A DNA stretch of 64,000 bases from Trichuris trichiura (taxonomy: Eukaryota; Nematoda; Enoplea; Trichinellida; Trichuridae), in contig JBAJFE010000060.1 of NCBI GenBank assembly GCA_037903355.1, forward strand, positions 1,736,001-1,800,000. The letters run 5' to 3'. The number at the start of each line of letters is the position of its first letter. Position 1 is the first letter of the stretch. Position numbers and translations under genes: made by a program. Below, one piece after another: positions 10,192 through 21,212 of this stretch. Below the pieces are notes generated by a model, which ran no database searches, was not told the origin of the DNA, and saw only the letters and a list, made by a program, of their open reading frames with translations.

Positions 10192-13107
10192 AAAGACTAT
10201 CCAACACTGAAAAAGAAAGCATTAAAAACCAGTAAAACATGCATACCAGTGAAAACAACTCACGGAGATACATCAGCATCTGAACGCTGTCCGCTGATAC
10301 TAGCAACCTCGCAATGGCGCTGAAAAAGGCAAAACCTTACGTCGTTTTGCCTTTCGGCTTAGCCATATCATCATGAAAGAGTCGGCGCTAGTCATCAGCG
10401 GACAATGGCATATCTTCTCATATAATAATTGCGCAGCACCAGCTTGTGCCTACGCTATTGCATATCATCACTTGACTGAGCGACCGACAAAAGCAGACTG
10501 ACACAAAGCTGCACAACGCAAGTAAAGCGAGTCTTTAATGATGCTCAGGTACGCATGTTCAAGCCTGCAAACACTTTAGTGTTATCTGCATAATGTGACG
10601 TGTAGTCAGCGTGAGGCTGAGTTCTAAACTAATTTTTAAAAAACTTCCTTGGTTTTTCAACCTAAGCAAATGCAAAAACAAGGACACCCAACAAAAGACG
10701 TTTCCAAACGTGTTTCGTCTTTTTATAATGCAAAAGGAAGCAGCCCTTTAATCTCATACGCAAACTCTGAGCGTAACAGACGATTTTATAGCTTCAACAT
10801 TAAGAAATGCGCTCGTAACGCAGCATGCTATTTCGCTAATAGTACTGCTCGAAATTCCCGCTTTGCTTTCGAAAAATACCTTAATTTTGTTTCAAAAGAA
10901 TTTTTTTTGCCCTAGAATCAGTCAATATGACCAGACGTTTTGTTAGGCATTTAAAATTAAGCATTCCACTTTAATACAGTACTACCAACTGAAGCGCAGG
11001 TACAAAAAAGTCCAGAATCTTTCATTAAGCTAGTTACCCTAGTATAGCGTACTAGAAGCAGCTTTTACAAGTTGTAACGTGGTAAATACACATGTAAGGC
11101 AACCGTCTATGCATATTAAATGGCCTAATGCTAAACTACGGGACTACGCGATTTATCTTCCTAAAGCGAGGAATAGCCGACCTTTCAAAATTCAAACGCC
11201 AGCGAAAGCTAGCAAAGCACGTCGGCACATAAGCGCAAGCATGCGTGGGATATAAAGCAAAATAACATGACCGCTTCATTTCCTAATTAGCAGCAACGCT
11301 TGGTACACGCACGGAATGTGCGTCTTCTGCATACAGACTATGTGCTTTAGTAGTGTAATTAATTATATGCAGAGTAGTCGTTCGTTAAGCAATCACAATT
11401 GCCTGCCAGACAAATCGTTATACAGGGATTTCAAATCCAACATACTGTAAAGGTCGACGCAAATGTATTTGCCGGCAGACAAAACCTTATGTTTTCCGTG
11501 ATTAACCCCGCAGCACCGCAAGTTCATCGATATAAAACATTGAATTTTCAATAGTTTTTTTAACTAAATTGTAATGATTTTCACGTACAGTATCGTCAAG
11601 ATAATGTAACGGATGTCGCCAGGCCAGACATAGAGAGAACTTGAAGATCACATGGAAGGGGGTGTGTGCGTGTGTGTAACTTCGCGAGTCAGGTTGCGTG
11701 TCTGCTTGTTGAGTCACATACATTAAACTGTTAACGAGCGAGCGAGTGTTACAATAAGTCACCTATGCCTTTTAGATATGCCTGTGAAGCTGGCAATGAG
11801 AATAAAGCAGTTTTAGCACGGAAGAAATGAAATCCCGTAATTAAGCATTATCATGAAAGCTTGCGTAATAAGCTAAGCATTTTCGAGCCCACCATTAGCC
11901 ACTAGGCGCTCTCCCGCTGCAAAACGCATCTATGTGTCGAAGAGAGAAGAGAAAGCAGCATCATAGTGACTGAGCAGTGCTCGAGTAGGACTTTGTGCCC
12001 GTATACCAAGTTTTTTTGCATTGCTAATAGGAGTGCCGCGAAATCGACCTTGCAGATGAAGGCACGAACGGACAGTTTGACGCTTTGACACTGAGCAAGT
12101 AATAGGTAAAAGATTCACCATTAACCAAAAACCCTAAATCCCTCTGAGGCAACATGAAATATTTAAACCAAACCTATAAATAGCAGTTGACCTTATTTTC
12201 TATCGTAAACAAATAATTGAAGGCTAAAAGTCTTCTCCTTAATGGCAACCACCAACAAGGGAGACCGTTGCCAGCATATGAAGCAACATCCTTAATGGAA
12301 ATCTTAAGTTTTTATTTTTAAAATATAATCCACAACGTTTCAAACGGCTTTGCGTCAGCGTCATATCTGTCATTATCGGCGCACAGCTAGACAGCAACAA
12401 TATGCCTTTACTTTGATCTTTTAAATTTTAACGGTTGAGATCAGCAGGTATGACGGTATGCAAGTACGAAAATGACGTTGGACCGACATCGATAAGTTAG
12501 AGATGCTTCTGTGTGTTTCAGGCGCGTACTCAATAAAAAAAAAACTTGATTTGCATTGTTCGTTTTGTGGTACGTTACCGTACTCATGAAGGGGGTAGGC
12601 AAAAATGCCCCAACAATTTCGAGAGGTCTTTCCGAAGATGGCGTCTGCATTCCAATGTATAATGCCCATTCCATTCTACCAAAAATTTATTTCGCTAACA
12701 AGTTAAAATGCACGCAAAAATATTTGTTGGAAAAGTGCACAGTGACTTTACAGAATAACACGTAGAACTGGTGACGGTAGTAGACGCGCTAATGTTTTAA
12801 GAGACTAAGGGACAATTGCTTCGCTTAATCACGAAAGAAACGTACGCTGCGGTGAAATATTTTATTTCATTTCATATTTTAGACGACAGAACGAACGAAC
12901 ACACTTTGGGAGAAATCAAAACATATGAGCGCACATATGAGGGATTTTTGGAGATCGAAGTAGGACACCTTCAAACGTAGCGGGCCGGTCAGGGCAAAAA
13001 TAGTACACACGCATGCTATTCTTCTAGTCGCAACCACAACCGTTACCAAACACAGCTACTAATGGAAACTCCATATACGAATGGTAGCTTCGTAGAATCT
13101 TCTAATA

Positions 13108-13350
13108 TCATATCACCATATCGAAGATCAAACAGACCATCATATCATCATAATAGCATGGCGGTTCAATGCCAAGAAAGTCGGAAGTTCTATTCCGTTC
13201 CTTTCTACACTGTCTCCTAGCGACTGCGAGGTCCCTCTGCTTCATCATCTGGTTATTCATAAGCACAGGACCAAAATGGACATCGCTTAAGGTGTCCAAG
13301 TCCATATCGTACACGGGCACCACGTTCCAACAGCTTCTCCGAGCAGCCAA
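13108..13350 (-). pseudogene. Receptor-like paralogous fragment 1
   Basis: Contains VYDMDLDTLSDVHFGPVLM followed by NNQMMKQRDLAVARRQCRKER. The same pattern recurs at 15.6 kb and, in part, at 15.85 kb, so these are diverged copies of one coding unit. The hydrophobic-then-basic layout would suit the end of a transmembrane helix and an intracellular loop of a receptor, but no family is certain. Confidence 0.35.
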
Positions 13351-15539
13351 CCACCTGCCGGCCGTTGCGCATCAACTGGAACGAAGTCGCCCAATGATTC
13401 CATAGAAGGAAGGCCATTTAAAGAAACTTCTACAGAGACCAAAAGAAGATTGAACGCATTGCAAATGCGCACATCAACACGGGTTTATCAGTTTTCAAGT
13501 TTAAATATCGTCCCGTCAAATTTGACCTCCAGTGGAGGAACAATATCTTCAAGGATTAATAAACACGTCTCCCTTGGGTGTATCGAATCTTCTCACGTTT
13601 GTCGACATAAGTACGACGAAACCGCTTTGACTGGCGCTGAGGTAACACAATGGGAACAAGTTCATTGACAGCCAGTTTCCCATTGTACATGGCCGCTATC
13701 CAACACCGGCAGGTGGAGCATACAAGCATATCTTTAGCACCAATGGGACCGCAAGTACTAATCCACTTTTAAAACGGAATATCCTTTGCCAGCATTGCTA
13801 ACCGATTAAGCATATGAATAGCTGTACGCAACGCTACTAATCAGCGTACCACCACTCGCAATGGGAGCATATCGTCAAAATGGAGAAAAAAGCTACGTGT
13901 GCGAACGACACTACTAATGATGCGCAGGTACAAATAGTACTTTACTAAAAACTTGCACACATTCTTTAGTAAACCTTTATCCTACACGAAAGAATGTCAT
14001 TTTAAAAAGCGACTTATGCTCGCACAAACGATCGTGCAACGTTCTTAGAGTGGCGATGACGTTGAAAGCCCAATTTATCGGTTGAGAACGTAAGCTGCGC
14101 ACGCTTAGAGCTTTCGCAACTGTATACACGGACCAGTTGGAGGGAAGAAAGCATTATTTTGCGCGGGTTTACAGCAGTTCAGTGGTGGCATAAAAACTTT
14201 AAAGTTTCATTTGACGAAATAAAACAGAAAAAATACACAAAGACAACGATAGCTAACAGCACCGGCAGTTGCACGGGAAACGAACATGCGAAAAAGCAGA
14301 TGCTACTGAACACTCGGAGAACATACACATATGCACTGACGACTAAATGACGTCTACGATCTCGATTTAGGATAGACATTATGTTGCTAAGACCAGGCGG
14401 CACCGGAAAATGCTGTCGCTCGTAGATGCGTTTCGGTGCCGCCCTTTCAGCTATAGAATATCATTCATGCGGAATAGGACATATCTTCTTCCGGCGGGAT
14501 TCTTCATCATTGGGTCATATCTTTCAGTACAAATAACCACCGCCGGCGACGCTCATAATGAATATCGTAATAACGGGTCCATTTTGGGTTCCAGCAAACG
14601 CATAACCGCGAATGCGGGCTATCCTTCAAATAACGGAAAAACACTTCGCAACGATAACTATGAATTCTAGTCTTAATGATGCTCAGGTACGTACCGTACG
14701 ATCGATAAATAATGGCTCTTTTACGTCATGATGGCGACCAGCGTTTGATGCATTTACGTAAACTTAACGCGGAAGTTATGCTTTCATTATTGCGAGTACC
14801 TTTCCGCTATTTTTCAGCACAGAGGGCAAGTTACCCGCTGATAACGTTCTCCTAATTGACTCATAGGGAGGCAGTCGTCTAATAATCTCACGAAAGTCAC
14901 AAGAGCAACTGCGAAAGCTGCTTGTACACTTTAGCGGGTCGGTTTTCGTTGCGATCGAGTTATGTTGTCCCGCTCTACGCAGGACACGACTTTTGAAGCG
15001 TAATAAACTTCCGTTTCGCTGGAGTATATGTTCCCCTAACAAATGAAAAAGTTTAATTTAGTTTCAGCTCAGCATCGGCTTGCCCAAAAGCTCCAAAAAC
15101 GCATTCAAATGCTGCCTTACTGTAAGGTTAGAGAGAATTAGGTACCTAAAATTAATCATTGCAGTGTCACCGCTTCAGCAGCAAATGCAACAATCGCAAA
15201 CCTTTCTTGCATATTTGCGCAATTATACAGATACCAAAGCGCACGGCAACCAAGTTTGTAGTAAATCTTTTTTATTTTTTTTCTCCGCACGAACACACTG
15301 CGAAAAAGTATACATTGTAGAAGGGCAGAAAAGCATCTCTGCAACGAATGCACAAAATAGAAGTGGAAATAGAAGCGAGGCGCATTAAGCGGTGCTCGCT
15401 TATGCTCATATTTCGGAAGGGCGATGTTGCTCGTTCGAGTAGGAATGCAATGCTGATCAAATGCAGCAGTTCTGCGCGAAAATTCAATACACTAACTTTA
15501 TGCACACTTTTAATATCATATCGTCGTAATATAGTAAAG

Positions 15540-15760
15540 ATGATGAAGAGCATATCGATTTCTTCGTTGTCAGGAATGTCGGAATTCTTACTTCTTTCGC
15601 TTTTACACTGGCCCCTGGTGATTGCCAGGTCCCTCCGCTTTGTCAGCTGGTTATTCGCTACCAGAGGGCCACAATGGACACGGCTCAACGTGTCCATGTC
15701 CATATCGTACACGAGCACCACGTAAAAATAGCTTCTCCAAGCGACTGACAACCACCGACA
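15540..15760 (-). pseudogene. Receptor-like paralogous fragment 2
   Basis: Contains YVVLVYDMDMDTLSRVHCG then PLVANNQLTKRRDLAITRGQ, parallel to the fragment at 13.1-13.35 kb residue by residue for about 45 positions. Nucleotide identity is only moderate, so the protein-level match suggests past selection for coding. Confidence 0.4.
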
Positions 15761-15784
15761 AGTTCGCTCCATGTTGAAACGCTT

Positions 15785-15926
15785 CGCGACTGCAAGGTCT
15801 CCCTGCTTCTTTAAGCAGCTCGCTGTTTGCAAGCAGAAAGCCAAAGTAGACTTCGCGTAAGGTGTTCATCCGCATATCGTACATATTGGCCACAAGTCGT
15901 TCCGTGAAGCGATCAACGACCGCCAA
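15785..15926 (-). pseudogene. Receptor-like paralogous fragment 3
   Basis: Contains NMYDMRMNTLREVYFG then FLLANSELLKEA, a more diverged third copy of the same motif, directly upstream (minus sense) of fragment 2. The copy breaks off in the following basic segment. Confidence 0.35.
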
Positions 15927-15927
15927 C

Positions 15928-16125
15928 TCAGCTCAGGGTCACTATTTTAACAGGGTTGTCTTCTTGTAAAGTAGTGGTACACTGAACTGGACTGGTACCC
16001 TCCGCGGGACAACCGGCTTTGCATCTCGAGATGAAGCATATCGTAAAAAGCAAAAGCGTCAATGCGCGAAGCAGAAAGGCAATATCGTTAGTGGTAAACG
16101 ACACATAGCCGCCGCGCGTGGTCAT
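15928..16125 (-). other. Short frame with one hydrophobic segment, unrecognised
   Basis: The 65-residue frame has one membrane-like segment (DIAFLLRALTLLLFTICFI) followed by a cysteine-containing tail. It sits next to the receptor-like fragments and may be a leftover exon of the same family. I see no defining motif. Confidence 0.2.
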
Positions 16126-16535
16126 ATCGTTTTCTGGTTGTCAGCCGCTTCAGCATAGCCAATGGAAAACGCTACGATTGTTCTGTGAACAGTTTCCTAC
16201 TACGATTGTTCTGTGAAAAGAACACGATGACAGTTGGCAGTATACGCTGTGTATAATGATTGTCAAGTACTTTTCGTAACGCATTAGGAACGAAGCTTTC
16301 CAGGTGGATTTCTTTAAGTTAACTTTTATTTTTTAACAATTGTTCTTTTAGTTTTCTTACCTATTAAGTTTGCTCCGTCGGATAAGCTTGACATAGAAAT
16401 CCGTGTTCAAGTTTTGTAAGTTATGGTTTTCGTCCTTTCGATTTCGAACTGTTGTTCATGCAGTTACATATGGCTTCTCGCAAAATGTTTCTATTACAGT
16501 AAAAACGCCTTAGCCGGAACATTTCGGGGCGTATG

Positions 16536-16572
16536 GTAATCCGGATTACGGAGGTGGCCTACAGTAGGCCAC
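16536..16572. repeat. Two adjacent perfect palindromes
   Basis: GTAATCCGGATTAC (16536-16549) is followed after 4 bp by GTGGCCTACAGTAGGCCAC (16554-16572), with 9-bp arms around a single central A. No gene lies nearby. Confidence 0.75.
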
Positions 16573-17960
16573 AGAAAAGCAGGTAAACCGGTTTTGGATA
16601 TAGATTCCTGGCGTCTACAGCGTGATAGTAGTCTCTGCAAGCGGTGAATAGCTTAATGAGGGCAGCGAAGTCTGTCTGATCAAGGAAAACGACTGATTAG
16701 CAGAAATCAGTTTCTTAATTGGTGTGGACGCCGTACGGCGTAGCGACATGGAAATAGTTGCCGTGAACTTATTTTTCCATATTCATATTTGCCAGCCGGC
16801 CCTGTTGGCTCAAAAATAATTGAGTTAGCAGCCGATTATTGCGTTATATGAGAAAAAATTATAGTTTTATACGACCGAAGAGCATCAAGTTTTTGATTCA
16901 AATTTCTGTTTATTTGGTGAAACCTAAGTCTCGACGTGCCTTGCTGGAATCATCTTATTGGTCGAGGTCGGTTCGGCAGAGCAGTTGTTGGCCTGCGCCT
17001 ATGTTAACGTGTACTGAAAGGACCTGTCGGCAGGTTGTTTACAGCCCTTATAGCCATTGTCGCCAAGTGACTGTCCGTTTATCGGTAGCCTAAGTATCTT
17101 CAATGCGTACGGTCGTTTTATTGTTCTTTTGCACGAGTTAGGAGTATGGAAGTTCGAATTAGGGAGGTCTTACTGTAGTGGCGAATAGGCAAGAGCGCAC
17201 TTTGTACTTGAAAATTATTTACGCGATCTACAATTCGCTCTTATTGCATATAGCGGTGTAAATAAAGTTTTTTGAAGGAACCTGTAAAGCCACATTTGCA
17301 TGGATAATATTTTTGTGTGCGCAGTTGTACGACCGCGGGATTTATGCAAATAGAAAACAGCTGAATTGCCACGCAGTTCCGCAACGAACTTTGCATTGCA
17401 AGCTTCGCTTTCTCAATGCCAAACGGCGTCTGCAGGCGTTGAATGCGGAAGGCCATCATCGTAGGCTGTTCTTGCAGTTTTGCGCGCACAAAATCATGTA
17501 CCAAGTTGCCGTATCAAATTGTTGAATAAAAGTGCACATTTTCAAATATTGAATAAGTTCATTGAAAGCAATTTATGAATAAGCGAAACGCACTCAGCTT
17601 TGGCAAACTTAACAGTGCTATAAGGGACGACAACCGCAAAGGCTCTTGTCGATCAATGGTTCAACGTCACGAGAGGGCGCCATACTTATAGTTATTGATA
17701 GCCGTCGTTTTAATAGGTTAAGCGTCAGTTGGTCTTTTGCTAACACGAACGGCAATTGAGCGCTTATCAACTGTCATCTTCGAGACCAATGCTTAATTGT
17801 CATTTGCACAGCAGAACAGCCATGGCAATTATTTATGGTCATCGTTGCTTGCCAATAGAGGCTAATTCATAGCATAGCCTCGTGGCAACGATTGACGCGC
17901 TAATCACGAGTTACTTCACTCAACTTATTTTCTTAACGTAAAGCGGTCATACCTACATAC

Positions 17961-19258
17961 ATGGCGGCTTTCACGCTACAAGTAGTTCTCTTCATTGCTT
18001 TTTTAAACGTTGCATACGTCGAACTATACCTAACCGACAAGGTACCGAATAAGCGACGTTACAATGGGTTCCAATATCTTAGCGAACCATGCTACAAACC
18101 AATTCGTGGCATTTCAAGCGTCAGGTAAGCGATTATTTGTTTTTAGAACTGCCCACTATCCAGCTGATATACAGAACTACAAGACGTCCTCATGAATATC
18201 CGCATATTATGAAAAAGTTGCCAAAGGAATGGAATTGGTGCAACGCTGGCAATATCAATTACTGTAGTCCAACTCGCAATCAACATATACCCCAATGTAA
18301 GCAGCATAACGTTATTTGACGTAAGCTGAATTCCTTGACAGACTGCGGTTCATGTTGGGCTATGGGATCTACATCAGCTCTTGCCGACCGAATCAATATC
18401 CAACGTAAAGGTCGCTGGCCAGGTGCATATCTTTCTGTTCAATACGTTATCGACTGCGGAAATGCGGGAACGTGCCACGGTGGTGACATGTTGGGCGTTT
18501 ACGAATTTGCCCACAAGCACGGCATTGTTGACGAAACATGCAACAACTATCAAGCCAAAGATGGAAGTAAGCCTTTGTTGCCTACGCCGAAATGAACTAC
18601 CAATGACAATGACTCATCGTACAGCATGCGACCAATTCAATCAATGCGGCAACTGTGTTACCTTCAACCAATGTTTTCCGGTCAACAACTACACGCTTTA
18701 CAAGGTGGGCGATTACGGCGAGGTGAGCGGTAGAGAAGCGATGATGGCGGAAATATACAAAAATGGCCCAATTGCGTAACGTGACCTTAAGAGATAATTT
18801 TGCCTTAAATAGAGCTTCAATATTCTTAAGCTGCGGTATAGAGGTTACGGACAACTTTGAGGCGTACACAGGTGGAATATACGCGGAGTTACGCAAACAT
18901 CCGATGGTACGTGCTCTTCCCAACTACTTATATGGCAATTGAATTGTCATCTCGCTTTTCTCAATAGATAAATCATGTGATATCCATAGTTGGTTGGGGA
19001 GTCGACGACGAAACTGACATTGAGTATTGGATCGCCAGAAATTCGTGGGGAAGTCCTTGGGTAGGCAAACCTGCCAACCATCTACGCGACGGGATGCTAA
19101 TTTGCATAATTGCTACATTGCAGGGAGAACATGGTTTCTTCAGGATCGTTACAAGCTTATTCAAGAACTCAACAGGCGACAACTACAATTTGGCCATCGA
19201 GAAAATGTGCACCTATGCTGACCCGTTGCCGCCAACACCGGCAAAGCACCAACGTTGA
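17961..19258 (+). CDS. CTSZ: Cathepsin Z (cathepsin X) cysteine peptidase, complete
   Basis: Seven exons give an uninterrupted frame of 321 residues: 17961-18124, 18175-18296, 18342-18566, 18625-18775, 18831-18906, 18968-19060 and 19124-19258. The start has a signal peptide ([20 protein letters not shown]). The short propeptide includes CYKP, which in this family carries the Cys that binds the active site. The mature enzyme has the cathepsin-Z hallmark HIP in RNQHIPQ just before the active-site CGSCWAMGS. The catalytic His is in [11 protein letters not shown] and the Asn in RNSWG. CTSZ is a lysosomal or secreted carboxypeptidase. The length matches the family (about 303 in human). Exon 2 uses the second of two AG sites, because only that keeps frame into RPHEYP. 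The gene converges with the LIM gene, leaving 155 bp between stops. Confidence 0.93.
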
Positions 19259-19413
19259 TAGATTTGGACGCTGATTCTACTTATTTGCGCTTATAAGTAA
19301 AGTCGACAATTCAAAGGAGGATATAATGAAATGGAGACTATCAAAAAAGTTCATTGTTCAAGAGAAAAAAAGAATAAAAAGCTTAAGAAGAGCGTAGGTG
19401 GTGAAAGAGCGCT

Positions 19414-19836
19414 TCATTTCCATAAGTAGCACCATAATTTTCTGAAAGGCGAACCGCGACGCAACGTCCAATAATCTTCGTGGCAATACACGTTGCCATT
19501 GTAAACTAATATTTTTGAAGTTCGAAGAAGCTTCTTACAAGCGTAACAGGAGAAGCATTTTTCGTGGAATTGCTTTCCGGCCGCCTCGACAATCCATTCT
19601 CCCAACGGTTGCTTGCACGTGAAGCATTTGGGAGCCAACTTCAACGTGTAACAAATGTCGCAAAGAATACTGTTATTATTGCCTATAAAATAGTCGAAAC
19701 CGGCGGCAATATTTTTACCACAAACCGAACACGTGAAATGTTCCGGATGATAGACCCTTCCAAGCGTGTCGTATACAAATTCCGGACATAACGTCACATT
19801 TCCGCAGGCAACACATGTCAGCGGTACTTCGGTCAT
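19414..19836 (-). CDS. Two-LIM-domain protein
   Basis: Single open frame of 140 residues starting MTEVPLTCVACGN. LIM 1 runs from about residue 8 to 62, with CVAC, then HFTCSVCG, then CDIC as zinc ligands. LIM 2 runs from about 70 to 122, with CFTC, HEKCFSCYAC and a closing CHEDYW. LIM domains bind two zinc ions and mediate protein contacts in cytoskeletal or nuclear complexes; no catalytic domain is present. The spacing is that of generic LIM-only or multi-LIM scaffold proteins, and I cannot assign an orthologue. It may be complete, since a stop follows the second LIM, or it may have extra upstream exons. Confidence 0.75.
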   Translation of the reverse strand: MTEVPLTCVACGNVTLCPEFVYDTLGRVYHPEHFTCSVCGKNIAAGFDYFIGNNNSILCDICYTLKLAPKCFTCKQPLGEWIVEAAGKQFHEKCFSCYACKKLLRTSKILVYNGNVYCHEDYWTLRRGSPFRKLWCYLWK

Positions 19837-21212
19837 TCCAAAATTGCGCTTGCGCTAACGTCATCGTAGCGTTTCAAAAAAAAGAAAAGATTATCGCCTT
19901 TAAAGCCCTCCTATTGTCGTTTGAAAATTCAAAAAGATACTTTAAACCCATTCATGCTATGAACTAGAAGACATGCTGCCGGCAAGCGTAAAATCAATGA
20001 ATAAGAATACACGGAAGCAAGTGACGATGACGCTTTCGTAGAAAATTTGCATAAAAGTTGCTCAACATTTTCACGAATTCAACTGCCGGATACGAAAGCG
20101 TTGAAAGTGACGTCACAGTTTAAATCAAACCTGAAAATTCAAATTAGCTACCGTAAGTTAAATTTTAAGTACACAGCAACCGATAGCTTCCCTGCAGCGA
20201 AGATCAAACAGCAAAGAGGAAGTAATTGAATGAGTTGAATGCATTCGTACAGAGATTATATGCAGCCCTCTTTTAGGCGAAGAAATTAAACTTTGATTTG
20301 ACAATATAAGGCGCGTCGACTAGCGCAAAGTCTTCTCGTACAAAGCGGTGAAGTAATGTCACTTCGCTTGACTTTTCGCCGTTTAAAATACAAAAGGGGT
20401 TCTTACAAAATTGAGTAACCATAAGCAACAAAAAATAAATATTTTTTTCAAAAAATTATCTAAATCGGAATGTACACAATGCTATACTGTGCAAAATAAA
20501 AAAAGGGACAATCAAACGCGCTCAAAACTGTTTGTGGTTTTCTTATTTACAGTACTAATGATTGGCAGGTTCACTTTTTAAAATAAGTCGTCCAAAACGA
20601 CCGAACTCGCATTCAAGCGAAATCGACCGCCTATCTTTGTTTTTGCCAAACTTTGAAGTCACGTCAGCAGACGGCTACGCAAAGAATTGGCGACGGGACA
20701 GAAGAACTGTTAGGACGAAAAATAAAAGCAAAAAGAGATAAAAACAAATGAACGCTAACAAAATGTGACAGCAAGTTATAGCAGAAAAGGCGCAAGAAGT
20801 GAATGAACGGAAAGCTCTGCAGCTCGGAAGGCGACTTAGGCAAAAAAGTGTCTTATTTTTCAGGAAGGTTTTTCGTTTGACGGTTTTTTCAAGTACATAT
20901 TTAGAAATTTTTTTATCGAAGTCGACGATATCTTCTTCCTGAAAACAGTGCGTATGCTGCCCGTATGCAAATTAGTTTTTCCTTACCTAAGAGAGTGAGT
21001 GGAAGACGAAGAGTGCAAGGCGTCGCCGCCGGACATGGCTGTTGTGAGGTTCTTCAACGAAACGCTTCTTGGCATAACGGAAGAGGAGGACGGCGGTGAG
21101 CTGCAATTTTCATTTCCCGCGTTTAAACTGTCCATCGCTTTTGCAATAGCCGGGCATATGCCCGTATTTTCCGACTGATTCTAAAAAGCATTTCCACTTT
21201 TACGCCTCGAAA
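19837..21212. other. Intergenic, no gene recognised
   Basis: Lies between the LIM gene start and the PLC-gamma stop codon, both minus strand. It contains A/T-rich tracts and short frames without recognisable similarity. Confidence 0.5.

Larger units (their letters stand above)
9386..17960. other. Gene-poor stretch with scattered receptor-like fragments
   Basis: About 8.5 kb without an intact gene I can recognise. It holds several fragments on the minus strand that resemble pieces of seven-transmembrane receptors and each other (listed separately). It also has a repeated 18-mer, TTAATGATGCTCAGGTAC, at about 10537 and 14674, and two adjacent palindromes at 16536-16572. The rest (10.5-13.0 kb, 16.6-17.9 kb) shows only short frames. 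Confidence 0.5.
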
